Positions 26,788 to 35,040 of a DNA stretch of 64,000 bases are shown here, in pieces; position 1 is the stretch's first letter; the number at the start of each line of letters is the position of its first letter. Source of the stretch: Corynebacterium freiburgense (GTDB lineage Bacteria > Actinomycetota > Actinomycetes > Mycobacteriales > Mycobacteriaceae); the NCBI RefSeq assembly GCF_030408815.1, contig NZ_CP047355.1, forward strand, positions 62,001 to 126,000. Direction: 5' to 3'. The notes under the pieces were generated by a model, which saw only the letters and a program-made list of their open reading frames with translations, was not told the DNA's origin and ran no database searches. The position numbers and the translations under genes were made by a program.

Positions 26788-27749
26788 GGCTCCGCAACAG
26801 TCAAAATAACCTTGCCGGTGACCTCACCAGAGGCTAGCGCGGCATGGGCGGATGCGGCGTCGGCAAGTGGATAGGTGGCATGAATTTGGTGTTGGATAGT
26901 GCCGTTTGCAAGCAGCGGCCACACATGCTCGACCGTATCTGCCACGATACGAGCTTTATCTTCAAGGTCGCGGGCCCGCAACGCAGTGGCGGAAATAGAA
27001 CCTCGTTTGGTAAGCAGACGGGCGATATTAAGTTCACCCTTCACCCCACCTTGCATGCCAATGATCACAAGGTGACCGTCCATGGCAAGAGCGCGAATAT
27101 TCGAGTCCAGATATTTTGCGCCCATGATATCTAGAATGACATCGGCCTTATTCTTCATAATCTCGGCGAAATCTTCTTCGCGATAATGAATCAAAATATC
27201 CGCGCCGAGTTTCCTACAAGTATCCAGTTTTTCCTGTGAGCCGGCGGTAACCGCGACCGTACAGCCCAATGCCTTGGCGAGCTGGATGGCAAAAGTTCCA
27301 ATACCGCCAGCGCCTCCATGCACTAGTAGAGTTTGTCCTTTGTGGAGGCCAGCCAGCATAACAAGATTTGACCAGACGGTACAGGCCACCTCGACAATGC
27401 TTGCTGCCTCTGTAAACGAATAGCCTTTTGGAAGCGGCATGAGTTGCCCAATGGGGACCGCAACGAACTCCGCATAACCTCCACCGGCCAGCAAACAAGC
27501 AACAGCATCACCTTTTGCAAAGTGAGATGAACCCGGATCTTCTACAATTCCTGCGCATTCAAGGCCCATAATTTCGCTGGCGCCTGGAGGTGGAGGATAG
27601 TGTCCCGCAGCCTGTAATAAATCCCCCCGGTTTACCCCGGCCGCAAAAACTTTGACCAATACTTCACCTTCGGCAAGCTCAGGGGTGGGAACTTCTGTAA
27701 GTGTTAGCGAAGTCTTATCGCTTGGGTCCGCTAGTGTGATCGCCTTCAT
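26784..27749 (-). CDS. NADPH:quinone oxidoreductase (zinc-free MDR family)
   Basis: A 321-residue medium-chain reductase. It has 'GVNRGDLLQAAGHYPPPPGASEIMGLECAG', the nucleotide site 'LVHGGAGGIGTFAIQLAKALGC' and 'VTAGSQEKLDTCRKLGAD'. The zinc-ligand residues of alcohol dehydrogenases are absent, as expected for the quinone oxidoreductase branch (PIG3-like). The ATG at 27749 starts the fold directly; the frame continues upstream only into the tRNA-Ser gene. Its stop overlaps the stop of the convergent aminotransferase-fold gene by 4 bp. Cytoplasmic; the physiological electron acceptor is unknown. Confidence 0.93.
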   Translation of the reverse strand: MKAITLADPSDKTSLTLTEVPTPELAEGEVLVKVFAAGVNRGDLLQAAGHYPPPPGASEIMGLECAGIVEDPGSSHFAKGDAVACLLAGGGYAEFVAVPIGQLMPLPKGYSFTEAASIVEVACTVWSNLVMLAGLHKGQTLLVHGGAGGIGTFAIQLAKALGCTVAVTAGSQEKLDTCRKLGADILIHYREEDFAEIMKNKADVILDIMGAKYLDSNIRALAMDGHLVIIGMQGGVKGELNIARLLTKRGSISATALRARDLEDKARIVADTVEHVWPLLANGTIQHQIHATYPLADAASAHAALASGEVTGKVILTVAEP

Positions 27750-27827
27750 AGCTACCAGGCTAGGGCAAAATAGTGTTTTATGGGGAAGATCAGTTAAACT
27801 ATTCCCGCTGCCTAAAATGGTAGCGAT

Positions 27828-27917
27828 GGAAGTATGGCAGAGCGGCCGAATGCACTCGCCTTGAAAGCGAGCGTCCCGTGAAACGGACCGGGGGTTCAAA
27901 TCCCTCTACTTCCGCCA
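27828..27917 (+). tRNA. tRNA-Ser (anticodon TGA)
   Basis: Acceptor GGAAGTA (27828-27834) pairs with TACTTCC (27907-27913), with G and an encoded CCA after it. The anticodon loop CTTGAAA gives TGA. A long variable arm (GTCCCGTGAAACGGAC region) and the T-loop GGTTCAAATCC complete a class II serine tRNA. Confidence 0.97.
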
Positions 27918-28044
27918 AGTGTCTTGGTAGTTGCCCTAGTGAGTGAAAATTCGCTAGGGCTTTCGTATTTCGTGGCTGGGACGGTTCAAGGTTTACACTG
28001 ATAACCAAGGCATTATCGATTCAGTCAGTGGGAGTTTCGGGTCT

Positions 28045-28386
28045 ATGGGAGCGCCACCTTGGTTTTTGCTGTGTCTTGCAGTGGTCACAGAAGTGCTGGC
28101 TACATTGTCATTAAATGCAGTTTCGCATGGTCAATCGGTGTATTTCCCAATTATGATGTGTGGGTACGCCGCCTCATTTTACTTCCTGGGAAGAGTGCTT
28201 GCGTCTGGCATTACCATTGGAATTGTTTATGGTGTGTGGTCGGCCGGAGGAGTTACATTTACGGCTATCCTCGGCTATTTGCTTTTCGACGACCCCCTCA
28301 CTCTTAATATGTGGCTAGGTTTCGCATGTATTTGCGCTGGGGTCTATTTAGCTAAATCAGAACCCAGGGCGGAGGTATCAGCATAG
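28045..28386 (+). CDS. SMR-family small multidrug transporter, first of a pair
   Basis: A 113-residue protein with four spans. The key membrane Glu lies in 'LAVVTEVLATLSLNAV' (span 1), and 'GIVYGVWSAGGVTFTAILGYLLFDDPL' and 'WLGFACICAGVYLAK' are the SMR signatures of spans 3-4. It is coupled to a second SMR gene by a 1-bp overlap (TAGTG), so a heterodimeric EbrAB-type or guanidinium/quaternary-ammonium exporter is likely. A GGGAG ribosome site lies 12 bp before the ATG. Confidence 0.93.
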   Translation: MGAPPWFLLCLAVVTEVLATLSLNAVSHGQSVYFPIMMCGYAASFYFLGRVLASGITIGIVYGVWSAGGVTFTAILGYLLFDDPLTLNMWLGFACICAGVYLAKSEPRAEVSA

Positions 28387-28700
28387 TGGCGTGGGTATGG
28401 CTCATCGGTGCAATCACTGCAGAAGGCGTGGCGACAATGTCTCTACGTGCTTCCAATGGGATGCAGAAGAAATACTGGATGATACTGGTATTTCTTGGAT
28501 ATGCCTTTGCTTTTCTTTTTTTAGCGCAAGCACTTGCGATCGGTATGCCTGTGGGGATTGCCTACGGCGTATGGGCCGCATGTGGTGTAGTTCTTACCGC
28601 ATTATTGGCCCGAATAATGTTTCGGGATCCACTTACACCACGGATGGGTGTTGGATTTCTTTGCATTGCCACAGGTGTATTGCTTATTAACCTTGGATAG
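28386..28700 (+). CDS. SMR-family small multidrug transporter, second of a pair
   Basis: A 104-residue four-span protein starting at a GTG that overlaps the TAG of the first SMR gene. The span-1 Glu is in 'LIGAITAEGVATMSLRASNG'. Span 3 has 'GIAYGVWAACGVVLTALLARIMFRDPL'. Paired SMR proteins usually insert in opposite orientations and act together. It overlaps the 3' end of the convergent aminotransferase gene by 14 bp. Confidence 0.93.
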   Translation: MAWVWLIGAITAEGVATMSLRASNGMQKKYWMILVFLGYAFAFLFLAQALAIGMPVGIAYGVWAACGVVLTALLARIMFRDPLTPRMGVGFLCIATGVLLINLG

Positions 28701-29709
28701 CTTCCCAGGCCTTCAAGAAGTGATTCATCTCAGTTTGGGTAGTAACAGTCACACGAATACCTTCTGGAAATGCGCGCACAAGAATCCCTTGGGTGGCTAA
28801 TTGCTCAGCGGTTGATGCTGGCTCACCGGGAATCCACACAAAGTTCGCTTGAGATTCAACCGCATCCAATGCTGCGGCAACTCGGTTTCTTAGGCCAGCG
28901 ACTTCATCGGTGCGCTCCATAAGTGCTTCCGAGGCGCGTAATGATGCTAAAGCCCCTGCTTGGGCAATAGAATTCACGGAAAATGGAATAGCCACCTTTT
29001 TCAATGCGGAAATAACAGTGTTGGATCCAAAAGCATAGCCAATACGAATGCCAGCCAGTCCGTATGCTTTAGAAAATGTACGCAAGCCCACAAGATTTTG
29101 GTATTCACCAATCAGGTTATGGGCCAAGGGGGTATCACTAGTCCGAACATACTCGAAGTATGCTTCATCGAGTGCAACTACCACATGATCAGGAACTGAA
29201 TCCATAAAATTACGGAATTCTTCCATAGCAATAACGGTTCCAGTGGGATTATTTGGATTGCACACAAAAATAAGGCGGGTGTTTTCAGTGACGGCCGATG
29301 CCATCGCTTGAAGATCGACACGATGATCTGTGGTTAATGGAATCGCCCGCGGAGTAGCCCCCGCGACCTGAACAAATATTGGATATCCTTCAAAACTCCG
29401 CCAAGGGAAAATGACTTCATCGCTTGCTTCCATACAGGTGATTTGGACAAGTTGCTGGCACAATGCGGATGAGCCGCAGCCTACAGCAACCTGTGATGGG
29501 GGAAGATGGAGGTGGTCGGCGAGGGCGTCGATAAGCTCAGTGGACTGAAAGTCCGGGTAGCGGTGCAGTTTTGTCGCGGCAGCTTGCATGGCGAGCACGG
29601 CGGCAGGAAGCGGGCCGTGGGCTGACTCATTACTGGAAAGTTTGACGGCGCCTTGAGTGCGCACACCGGGAACATAATCTGGAAGAGCTGCAAGATCTGA
29701 GCGAATCAT
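28687..29709 (-). CDS. pat: Aromatic / histidinol-phosphate-type aminotransferase Pat
   Basis: A 340-residue class I/II aminotransferase close to HisC. It contains 'KLSSNESAHGPLPAAV', 'VGCGSSALCQQLVQ', 'VCNPNNPTGT', 'VALDEAYFEY' and the PLP lysine in 'RTFSKAYGLAGIRIGYA'. The short form with 'LSSNE' fits corynebacterial Pat, which makes phenylalanine and related aromatic amino acids from keto acids; a HisC role cannot be excluded but hisC normally sits in the his operon. The ATG at 29709 gives the family N-terminus; further upstream the frame runs into the tRNA gene. Confidence 0.9.
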   Translation of the reverse strand: MIRSDLAALPDYVPGVRTQGAVKLSSNESAHGPLPAAVLAMQAAATKLHRYPDFQSTELIDALADHLHLPPSQVAVGCGSSALCQQLVQITCMEASDEVIFPWRSFEGYPIFVQVAGATPRAIPLTTDHRVDLQAMASAVTENTRLIFVCNPNNPTGTVIAMEEFRNFMDSVPDHVVVALDEAYFEYVRTSDTPLAHNLIGEYQNLVGLRTFSKAYGLAGIRIGYAFGSNTVISALKKVAIPFSVNSIAQAGALASLRASEALMERTDEVAGLRNRVAAALDAVESQANFVWIPGEPASTAEQLATQGILVRAFPEGIRVTVTTQTEMNHFLKAWEAIQG

Positions 29710-29790
29710 GCTGCAACCATACCCCGTGGCCTTGGAATTTGGAGACGGCCGCGCCGCGTCTGTAGGATAAGGAAGTCTCGCATTGCGCAT

Positions 29791-29882
29791 GGAGGCGTGC
29801 CAGAGCGGCCGAATGGGGCTCACTGCTAATGAGTTGTCTTTTTAACGAAGGACCGGAGGTTCAAATCCTCTCGCCTCCGCCA
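29791..29882 (+). tRNA. tRNA-Ser (anticodon GCT)
   Basis: Acceptor GGAGGCG pairs with CGCCTCC (29872-29878), followed by G and an encoded CCA. The anticodon loop CTGCTAA gives GCT. A long variable arm marks a serine tRNA. It lies 17 bp before tRNA-Arg and is probably co-transcribed with it. Confidence 0.97.
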
Positions 29883-29899
29883 AATGCAATGCTAGACCT

Positions 29900-29972
29900 G
29901 CGCCCGTAGCTCAACGGATAGAGCATCTGACTACGGATCAGAAGGTTAGGGGTTCGAATCCCTTCGGGCGCG
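29900..29972 (+). tRNA. tRNA-Arg (anticodon ACG), copy 1
   Basis: 73 nt, acceptor GCGCCCG/CGGGCGC, anticodon loop CTACGGA. The wobble A would be converted to inosine by TadA, encoded at 35 kb. CCA is not encoded. It differs from the copy at 32051 by two bases that pair with each other in the T-stem. Confidence 0.97.
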
Positions 29973-29980
29973 CAACGTTT

Positions 29981-30007
29981 ACCCGGACAATAAGTCCGGG
30001 TTTTGTA
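29981..30007 (+). terminator. Terminator after tRNA-Ser/tRNA-Arg
   Basis: An 8-bp stem ACCCGGAC/GTCCGGGT with a 5-nt loop, followed by TTTGTATTT. Confidence 0.85.
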
Positions 30008-30238
30008 TTTATATGCCACATATGGGGGTGGTTTAAGGGCGTGGAATAAACCACAACTAAGCGTGCGAATCTATGCAAAAGATTATATAAAACCCATTAA
30101 AACTGCAGGTAGAGAAACTCTGTATGTGTGTAGCGAGCTATAAAAACTGGGTGTAGTGAGAATGTCATCCTGTGAACTCTTGTTTGGTTGAAATTGAGAG
30201 CCGCATAAGAGTCGGGTGTAGGGCATGAACGTTGTACG
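30008..30238. other. Gene-free upstream region of the dicarboxylate transporter
   Basis: AT-rich sequence between the tRNA terminator and the promoter proposed for the transporter; the whole gene-free gap runs to 30371. Short open frames here have no ribosome site or protein-like composition. It contains repeated GGGTGTAG words (near 30147 and 30213) but no clear operator. Confidence 0.5.
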
Positions 30239-30267
30239 TTTGATGTATGGCTCGATAACCATATAAA
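30239..30267 (+). promoter_or_regulatory. Candidate promoter of the dicarboxylate transporter
   Basis: TTTGAT (30239-30244) and TATAAA (30262-30267) are spaced by 17 bp, about 105 bp before the ATG at 30372. Judged by consensus only. Confidence 0.4.
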
Positions 30268-30371
30268 ACTGGAACAAAATGTGGTGATTGAGCCGAATAA
30301 AAAGGATGCTTCACCAAACTCGGATGTTGGGTTAGGGGGAGCCGTTAAACAAACGAGCATAGGTAATTCTT

Positions 30372-31952
30372 ATGAGCACAGAAGCGACGAAAGAATCCTC
30401 CGCAATCGATGCAGAGAATCTGGAAAATGGCGCCCATGACGCCGCTGCCTGGCCACGCCAAGCCGCCGGAATGATCGGGGGTATAGCCCTAGCATTACTG
30501 GTGTATTTCTTATTCCCTTCCTCTGCAGTTGATGCAGTCAACGCGACAGTTACTGATCCGGAAGCTGCATATACCGACCAAGCCATGCGTATTACAGCGG
30601 TGACCGCCGTGCTAATGGGAACTTGGTGGATGACTGAAGCCATTCCACTTGCTGTAACTGCATTAGTGCCACTAGTGGTTTTCCCGGTACTTCAAATTAT
30701 CAAGTTTGATGCAATTGCGGCACCATACGCCTCGCCCACGATCTTTCTATTTATGAGCGGTTTTATCCTTGCGCTCACTATGCAAAAGTGGAATTTGCAT
30801 AAAAGGTTGGCATTGCTAGTAGTGCTAGCCGTAGGGACGAAACCGAAGCAACTCATTGCGGGCTTTATGCTTGCAACAGGATTTTTGTCCATGTGGGTAT
30901 CCAATACCGCAACAGCAGTGGTTATGCTGCCAATCGGGTTATCTGTATTGGTACTTACCGCAGGAATAGTCGGTGGACACGACAAGCAAAAGAATTTTGC
31001 GACTGCCCTTATGCTTGCGATCGCGTATTCAGCTTCGATTGGTTCACTTGGAACTATTATCGGTACACCACCGAATGCTCTACTTGTTGCATACCTTTCA
31101 GAAACGCATGATGTGCATATTGGATTTGGTCAGTGGATGCTTGTGGGGACCCCATTGGCGATTGTGTTTATGATTCTTGCTTGGTTTATCTTGATCAAAG
31201 TTTATAAACCAGAAATGAAGGATATTCCCGGTGGTAGGGAGATTATCCAAGCCGAGCTTGACGGTATGGGCAAGATGAAACGGGGCGAAGTGCTTACCGC
31301 GATTATTTTCGTTACTGCTGCGCTGTCCTGGATTTTCATTCCAATCGCGCTGAAACTTACAGGCTCGAAGCTCAATATTGCAGATTCAGCTATCGGTATG
31401 GTTGCTGCGATCTTGTTATTTATGATTCCTGTGGATAAGCAAGGTAATCGCCTAATCGATTGGCCAACCGCAGTAAAACTACCTTGGGACGTACTTTTGC
31501 TCTTCGGTGGCGGCTTGGCACTTTCGAAAATGTTCTCCGATTCTGGCTTATCTTTATATATCGGTGAATTGGCTAAAGGGCTGCAAGTCTTGCCAATTAT
31601 CCTGATTATTGCGGCAGTGGCAGCAGTGGTTATTTTCCTCACTGAGTTCACTTCAAATACCGCGACAGCTGCGGCGTTCCTACCAATTATTGGTGGCGTT
31701 GCGGTAGGTATTGGACTGACTGCAGCGGGTGAACAGAACGTGCTACTGCTTACCATTCCAGTGGCGCTCGCGGCAACCTGTGCATTTATGCTGCCAGTGG
31801 CCACCCCGCCAAACGCTATTGCTTTCGGTTCTGGCTATGTGAAAATCAATGAAATGGTACGCGCCGGACTGTGGCTCAATATCATTGGCATTATCTTGAT
31901 CACCCTGGCTACCTACCTTCTTGCCATCCCAGTGTTTGACCTCGTTCTTTAG
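30372..31952 (+). CDS. DASS-family sodium:dicarboxylate symporter (DccT/SucT-like)
   Basis: A 526-residue SLC13-type carrier with about twelve spans. Both conserved Ser-Asn-Thr carboxylate-binding motifs are visible: 'MWVSNTATAVVMLPIG' and 'EFTSNTATAAAFLPIIGG'. 'GTWWMTEAIPLAVTALVPLV' near residue 80 is also typical of the family. C. glutamicum DccT imports succinate, fumarate and malate with sodium; the same role is likely here. It stands alone between two tRNA-Arg genes with terminators on each side. The ribosome site (AGG) is weak. Confidence 0.92.
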   Translation: MSTEATKESSAIDAENLENGAHDAAAWPRQAAGMIGGIALALLVYFLFPSSAVDAVNATVTDPEAAYTDQAMRITAVTAVLMGTWWMTEAIPLAVTALVPLVVFPVLQIIKFDAIAAPYASPTIFLFMSGFILALTMQKWNLHKRLALLVVLAVGTKPKQLIAGFMLATGFLSMWVSNTATAVVMLPIGLSVLVLTAGIVGGHDKQKNFATALMLAIAYSASIGSLGTIIGTPPNALLVAYLSETHDVHIGFGQWMLVGTPLAIVFMILAWFILIKVYKPEMKDIPGGREIIQAELDGMGKMKRGEVLTAIIFVTAALSWIFIPIALKLTGSKLNIADSAIGMVAAILLFMIPVDKQGNRLIDWPTAVKLPWDVLLLFGGGLALSKMFSDSGLSLYIGELAKGLQVLPIILIIAAVAAVVIFLTEFTSNTATAAAFLPIIGGVAVGIGLTAAGEQNVLLLTIPVALAATCAFMLPVATPPNAIAFGSGYVKINEMVRAGLWLNIIGIILITLATYLLAIPVFDLVL

Positions 31953-31967
31953 CGGGATTAGACACTG

Positions 31968-32020
31968 CATTACCGTGCCTGACCTGCTAATTTGCTGAAT
32001 TGCGCAGGTCAGGTGTAATG
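31968..32020 (+). terminator. Long hairpin terminator after the dicarboxylate transporter
   Basis: CATTAC and CCTGACCTGC (31968-31987) pair with GCAGGTCAGG and GTAATG (32004-32020), interrupted by a small internal loop; the apical loop is 16 nt. No strong T-run follows. Confidence 0.65.
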
Positions 32021-32050
32021 TAACATCTCGTTGCACTCAGCAATCTCTAA

Positions 32051-32123
32051 GCGCCCGTAGCTCAACGGATAGAGCATCTGACTACGGATCAGAAGGTTGG
32101 GGGTTCGAATCCCTCCGGGCGCG
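32051..32123 (+). tRNA. tRNA-Arg (anticodon ACG), copy 2
   Basis: The same tRNA as at 29900 except for two bases. The T-stem here carries a G-C pair where copy 1 has A-T, so the fold is kept. CCA is not encoded. Confidence 0.97.
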
Positions 32124-32127
32124 CAAT

Positions 32128-32164
32128 ATAAACCCTACGTATCATTTTGATACGTAGGGTTTAT
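32128..32164 (+). terminator. Terminator after tRNA-Arg copy 2
   Basis: A perfect 17-bp stem with a TTT loop, centred on TACGTATCA/TGATACGTA, followed by TTATTTATTG. Confidence 0.85.
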
Positions 32165-32186
32165 TTATTGTGAGGAGTAAAAACTC

Positions 32187-33473
32187 ATGAATACTGAATA
32201 TGAGTTGCTTTCCAGGGTTAGGGGTCTGGAAGGAAAATTCATTACAGAGCAAGATTGCCTTGTTTTTCTCCGCCAGGCAGCGGAGATTCTTGGGGGAAAG
32301 CCGTTGACAATGATGGGGCCCAATCCGATATTCCGTTGGCTATTAGATAAGGATAGGGTACTTGAGATTTCTGTCCGCAAACCTGCAATAGACAGATCAA
32401 TTACCATTCGGGTCCGTTCCTTTAATCATTGGCCGGTGATAGCCCGCCACGAGTACCGATCACTGGAATTAGCCGAAGAGTATTCGTACCAGCCGCCGTA
32501 TAGGTGGATTAAAGAACTGGCTAATGTTCCTGATAGTTGGGAGTTTTACCCAGCAACACCGGTTATACGAAACTGGAAGGACTTTGATTTTAGCCTGGGC
32601 TACATACTCCAACACCTTCCAACAGATATTGCATTAACTCCGCCCGAATGGTTGGAAAAACTTAAAGTATTTGATCCGAAAAATGAACTTGAAATTTTCT
32701 TCCAGTGGGCGTGGAACCTCTCTGATGAAAGCGATTGGCGGGGCTTGACATGTTCGGCGTCAAGAGACGGCATGAGTCTGGTCGCGGCTAGGGAAGGAAG
32801 ACCCGAAGTATTCGTGATTCCGCGGCGGAATTTAGAAAATGGCGACGTAGATATGACAAAAGTTATTGCAGCGTTTGCAGGAGACCAAGCTCCAGTGGAT
32901 GGAATGAAATTTTTTAATGCATATGGTTTTGTGCCTGGAACATATCCGGTAACTTTGAGGGAAGGTGCTGTTCAGAATATAACTCCCGCTTATGACTATC
33001 CCAAAAACGTAATGCCAGTAGATGAACTCTCCGCATTTCTTTATGCACAAGCACAAGACCCATCTCAGCCTGAACGAAAACCAGTGAGAAAGCTGGAGAA
33101 ACTCCATTTTCCAGTTACGCCAGAACAGGCGGCTGCCTATTTGCAAGAGTTTTTAGAAACGAAAGACTTTCGCCACGGTGAAAGTGGAGATGGTTGGGAC
33201 GCGGAGATAACCCGCAACAATAGGTTCCAGCTACGGATTACCGGATCGGAGTCCTCAGAGGGAGTGAGCTACCACCCGGCAGAGTATCTAGAGGAAATAC
33301 TAAAATATCTGGAAGTTACCCCAGGACAACGTGTATTAAATGTGGCTGAGAGCGATGGGGAAATTGCAGTCATCCTGGAATTGGAACTCGGTGCGGTTTC
33401 TCTTTCGCATTGGTTAGATACTATTGAAATTTTGGTTGATGACCTTGATACGTTGTACGACTTAAAAACCTAA
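32187..33473 (+). CDS. Hypothetical protein of unknown function (428 aa)
   Basis: Not recognised. A soluble, aromatic-rich protein that seems built of related modules: 'FITEQDCLVFLRQAAEILGGKPL' near the start and 'FPVTPEQAAAYLQEFLETKDFRHG' near residue 310 both look like the first helix of the same unit. 'YHPAEYLEEILKYLEVTPGQRVLNVAESDGEIAVILELELG' follows. No signal, spans or catalytic motif. The ATG at 32187 has a GTGAGGAG ribosome site. It sits between tRNA-Arg and the convergent tyrA, overlapping tyrA's end by 4 bp. A position next to a tRNA gene is consistent with acquisition, but no integrase is present. Confidence 0.7.
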   Translation: MNTEYELLSRVRGLEGKFITEQDCLVFLRQAAEILGGKPLTMMGPNPIFRWLLDKDRVLEISVRKPAIDRSITIRVRSFNHWPVIARHEYRSLELAEEYSYQPPYRWIKELANVPDSWEFYPATPVIRNWKDFDFSLGYILQHLPTDIALTPPEWLEKLKVFDPKNELEIFFQWAWNLSDESDWRGLTCSASRDGMSLVAAREGRPEVFVIPRRNLENGDVDMTKVIAAFAGDQAPVDGMKFFNAYGFVPGTYPVTLREGAVQNITPAYDYPKNVMPVDELSAFLYAQAQDPSQPERKPVRKLEKLHFPVTPEQAAAYLQEFLETKDFRHGESGDGWDAEITRNNRFQLRITGSESSEGVSYHPAEYLEEILKYLEVTPGQRVLNVAESDGEIAVILELELGAVSLSHWLDTIEILVDDLDTLYDLKT

Positions 33474-34474
33474 AACACTTCGATTCTTGCGCCAAGGTCT
33501 TCAGCTTGGATTAATTGGTTTATCCATCCATCGGTGCCGGGTTGGAATCGTAGAACTGGTCGGTGGGAAATCTCATTGATGTTTTTGCGACCGCCAGAAC
33601 GTGCCTCATACCGAATTCGTGATCGGTAGCCTGCGTCAACGAGTTCTTCAACGCTGGGTTTTGCTGCGGCGAGGTTGGCGCGGGCGTCGACAAGCAATGT
33701 AATGGCTTCATCGAGTGCAGTGAGTAGGGCAGCATGGTTGGTTTCGCACATGGCGCGCACCAATGAGGGGTTGGATCCAGCAACACGTGTGCCGTCTCGG
33801 AAGCTGCCTGCAGCAAGTGAAAGCGCGAGGGCGCCGCCATTATCTCCAACAATAGCGAGTGCTTCCGCAAGTAAGTGCGGTAAATGAGAAATACGTGCGA
33901 CCGCTGCGTCGTGGTGCTGGACACGTGATGGAATTACCTCAGCCCCTACTCGTGCAGCCATTCGTACTACATCTTCCCAAAGCCGGATCCAGCGTTCTGA
34001 TGCTTGGCCTTTGAAAGCGTGATCGAATGTAACTACCCATGCCGCCCCTTGGAAAAGATTCCGCTGCGATGCACTCCAACCGCTATCGGCAGTGCCTGCC
34101 ATTGGGTGTCCACCAACATAACGATCTTGCATTCCGTGTTCGCAAACAAGTTCATATACTTCGCTTTTTACGCTCACGACATCGGTGAAACCACAGTTTG
34201 GGGCATGTTTTTCCAGTGCATTGAGCAAAGAAGCGATGGCGGGCATTGGGGTGGCTAATACAATAAGCGCATTTTCCACCTCGGCACGTTGCAGCACATC
34301 TGGTAGTGAGGAGGAAACATCAAATCCTTCTTCTAATGCTGCTTTTGCTCCGGAAGGCGAACGATTAAAGCCAAAAGTGGGATGTTCGCTGGCAGTGAGG
34401 TCGCGAAGTAGTGAACCTCCAATAAGGCCGAGTCCAAGAATGCATACAGGGCGGGAGATTGTTGTTGTGGTCAC
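33470..34474 (-). CDS. tyrA: Prephenate dehydrogenase
   Basis: A 334-residue NAD(P)-dependent enzyme that makes 4-hydroxyphenylpyruvate (or arogenate-derived tyrosine) in tyrosine synthesis. It starts at GTG 34474 ('TTTTISRPVCILGLGLIGGSLLRDL'), giving the Rossmann 'GLGLIGGSLL'. 'GGHPMAGTADSGWSA' holds the catalytic His, and 'HDAAVARISHLPHLLAEAL' is the substrate-binding helix. In corynebacteria the physiological route often runs through arogenate. Neighbouring tadA and its partner in divergent orientation match the mycobacterial order Rv3754-Rv3752c. Confidence 0.95.
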   Translation of the reverse strand: MTTTTISRPVCILGLGLIGGSLLRDLTASEHPTFGFNRSPSGAKAALEEGFDVSSSLPDVLQRAEVENALIVLATPMPAIASLLNALEKHAPNCGFTDVVSVKSEVYELVCEHGMQDRYVGGHPMAGTADSGWSASQRNLFQGAAWVVTFDHAFKGQASERWIRLWEDVVRMAARVGAEVIPSRVQHHDAAVARISHLPHLLAEALAIVGDNGGALALSLAAGSFRDGTRVAGSNPSLVRAMCETNHAALLTALDEAITLLVDARANLAAAKPSVEELVDAGYRSRIRYEARSGGRKNINEISHRPVLRFQPGTDGWINQLIQAEDLGARIEVF

Positions 34475-34512
34475 CTGACAAGTGTGGCACATTCAGGCTA
34501 CGGTTACGGGTT

Positions 34513-35040
34513 ATGAATGAAACTGAGCCTCTTGTAGCGCCCCTTCAGGGGTACGACGCAGATTCGAGTTTCGCGGTGGCAGTGTGCCGGACACCAACTG
34601 GTGCATGGTTCGTGACGGAACTACCGTCACGTTTCACAAGCATTGACGAAACAGTGAAGGCGATCCGAGATCTGCGCGAACATGGGCATGTATTTTCGAT
34701 GAGCTGTGTGAATGATGATTATTTTATTGTCGCACGACCAGTGGATTCTGGTGCTCGAGTCTTGCTTTCAGATTCCTGTATGGCGGTAGCTGATGCATAT
34801 GCTGATACTGCCCTGACTCTTACTGGAGACTGTGTGCCTGATTTAGGGGATTGTGATCTTGCCGATCCTTGCCCGGCAGGTGATTTTGGAATCCTGGAGG
34901 ATTTTGGCCTTTCAGCTGCGACAATGCAGGCAATTTGTGGTGACTATGATTTGCTTCCAAGTGCGCAACTTGTATGTATAGCAACTGAATTGGGTTTTGA
35001 TGCGGAGTTTGCCAAAGCGACAGATCTATACCTTGAGTAA
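34513..35040 (+). CDS. tRNA adenosine deaminase-associated protein
   Basis: A 175-residue acidic protein (Rv3753c type) found directly upstream of tadA across Actinobacteria; the name rests on that linkage. It contains 'FAVAVCRTPTGAWFVTELPSRF', 'LSDSCMAVADAYADTALTL' and a C-terminal 'AQLVCIATELGFDAEFAKATD'. The acidic 'PDLGDCDLADPCPAGDFG' segment in the middle looks like a flexible linker. No catalytic motif. Its last codons overlap the possible tadA start, which supports co-translation. ATG at 34513. Confidence 0.88.
   Translation: MNETEPLVAPLQGYDADSSFAVAVCRTPTGAWFVTELPSRFTSIDETVKAIRDLREHGHVFSMSCVNDDYFIVARPVDSGARVLLSDSCMAVADAYADTALTLTGDCVPDLGDCDLADPCPAGDFGILEDFGLSAATMQAICGDYDLLPSAQLVCIATELGFDAEFAKATDLYLE

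Noticed and set aside
29973..30371. Small genes in the gap before the dicarboxylate transporter
   Set aside because: Short minus-strand frames lack ribosome sites and plausible composition.
31202..31804. Minus-strand open frame of 200 codons
   Set aside because: Antisense to the dicarboxylate transporter spans; Ile/Ala/Ser-rich shadow with no start context.
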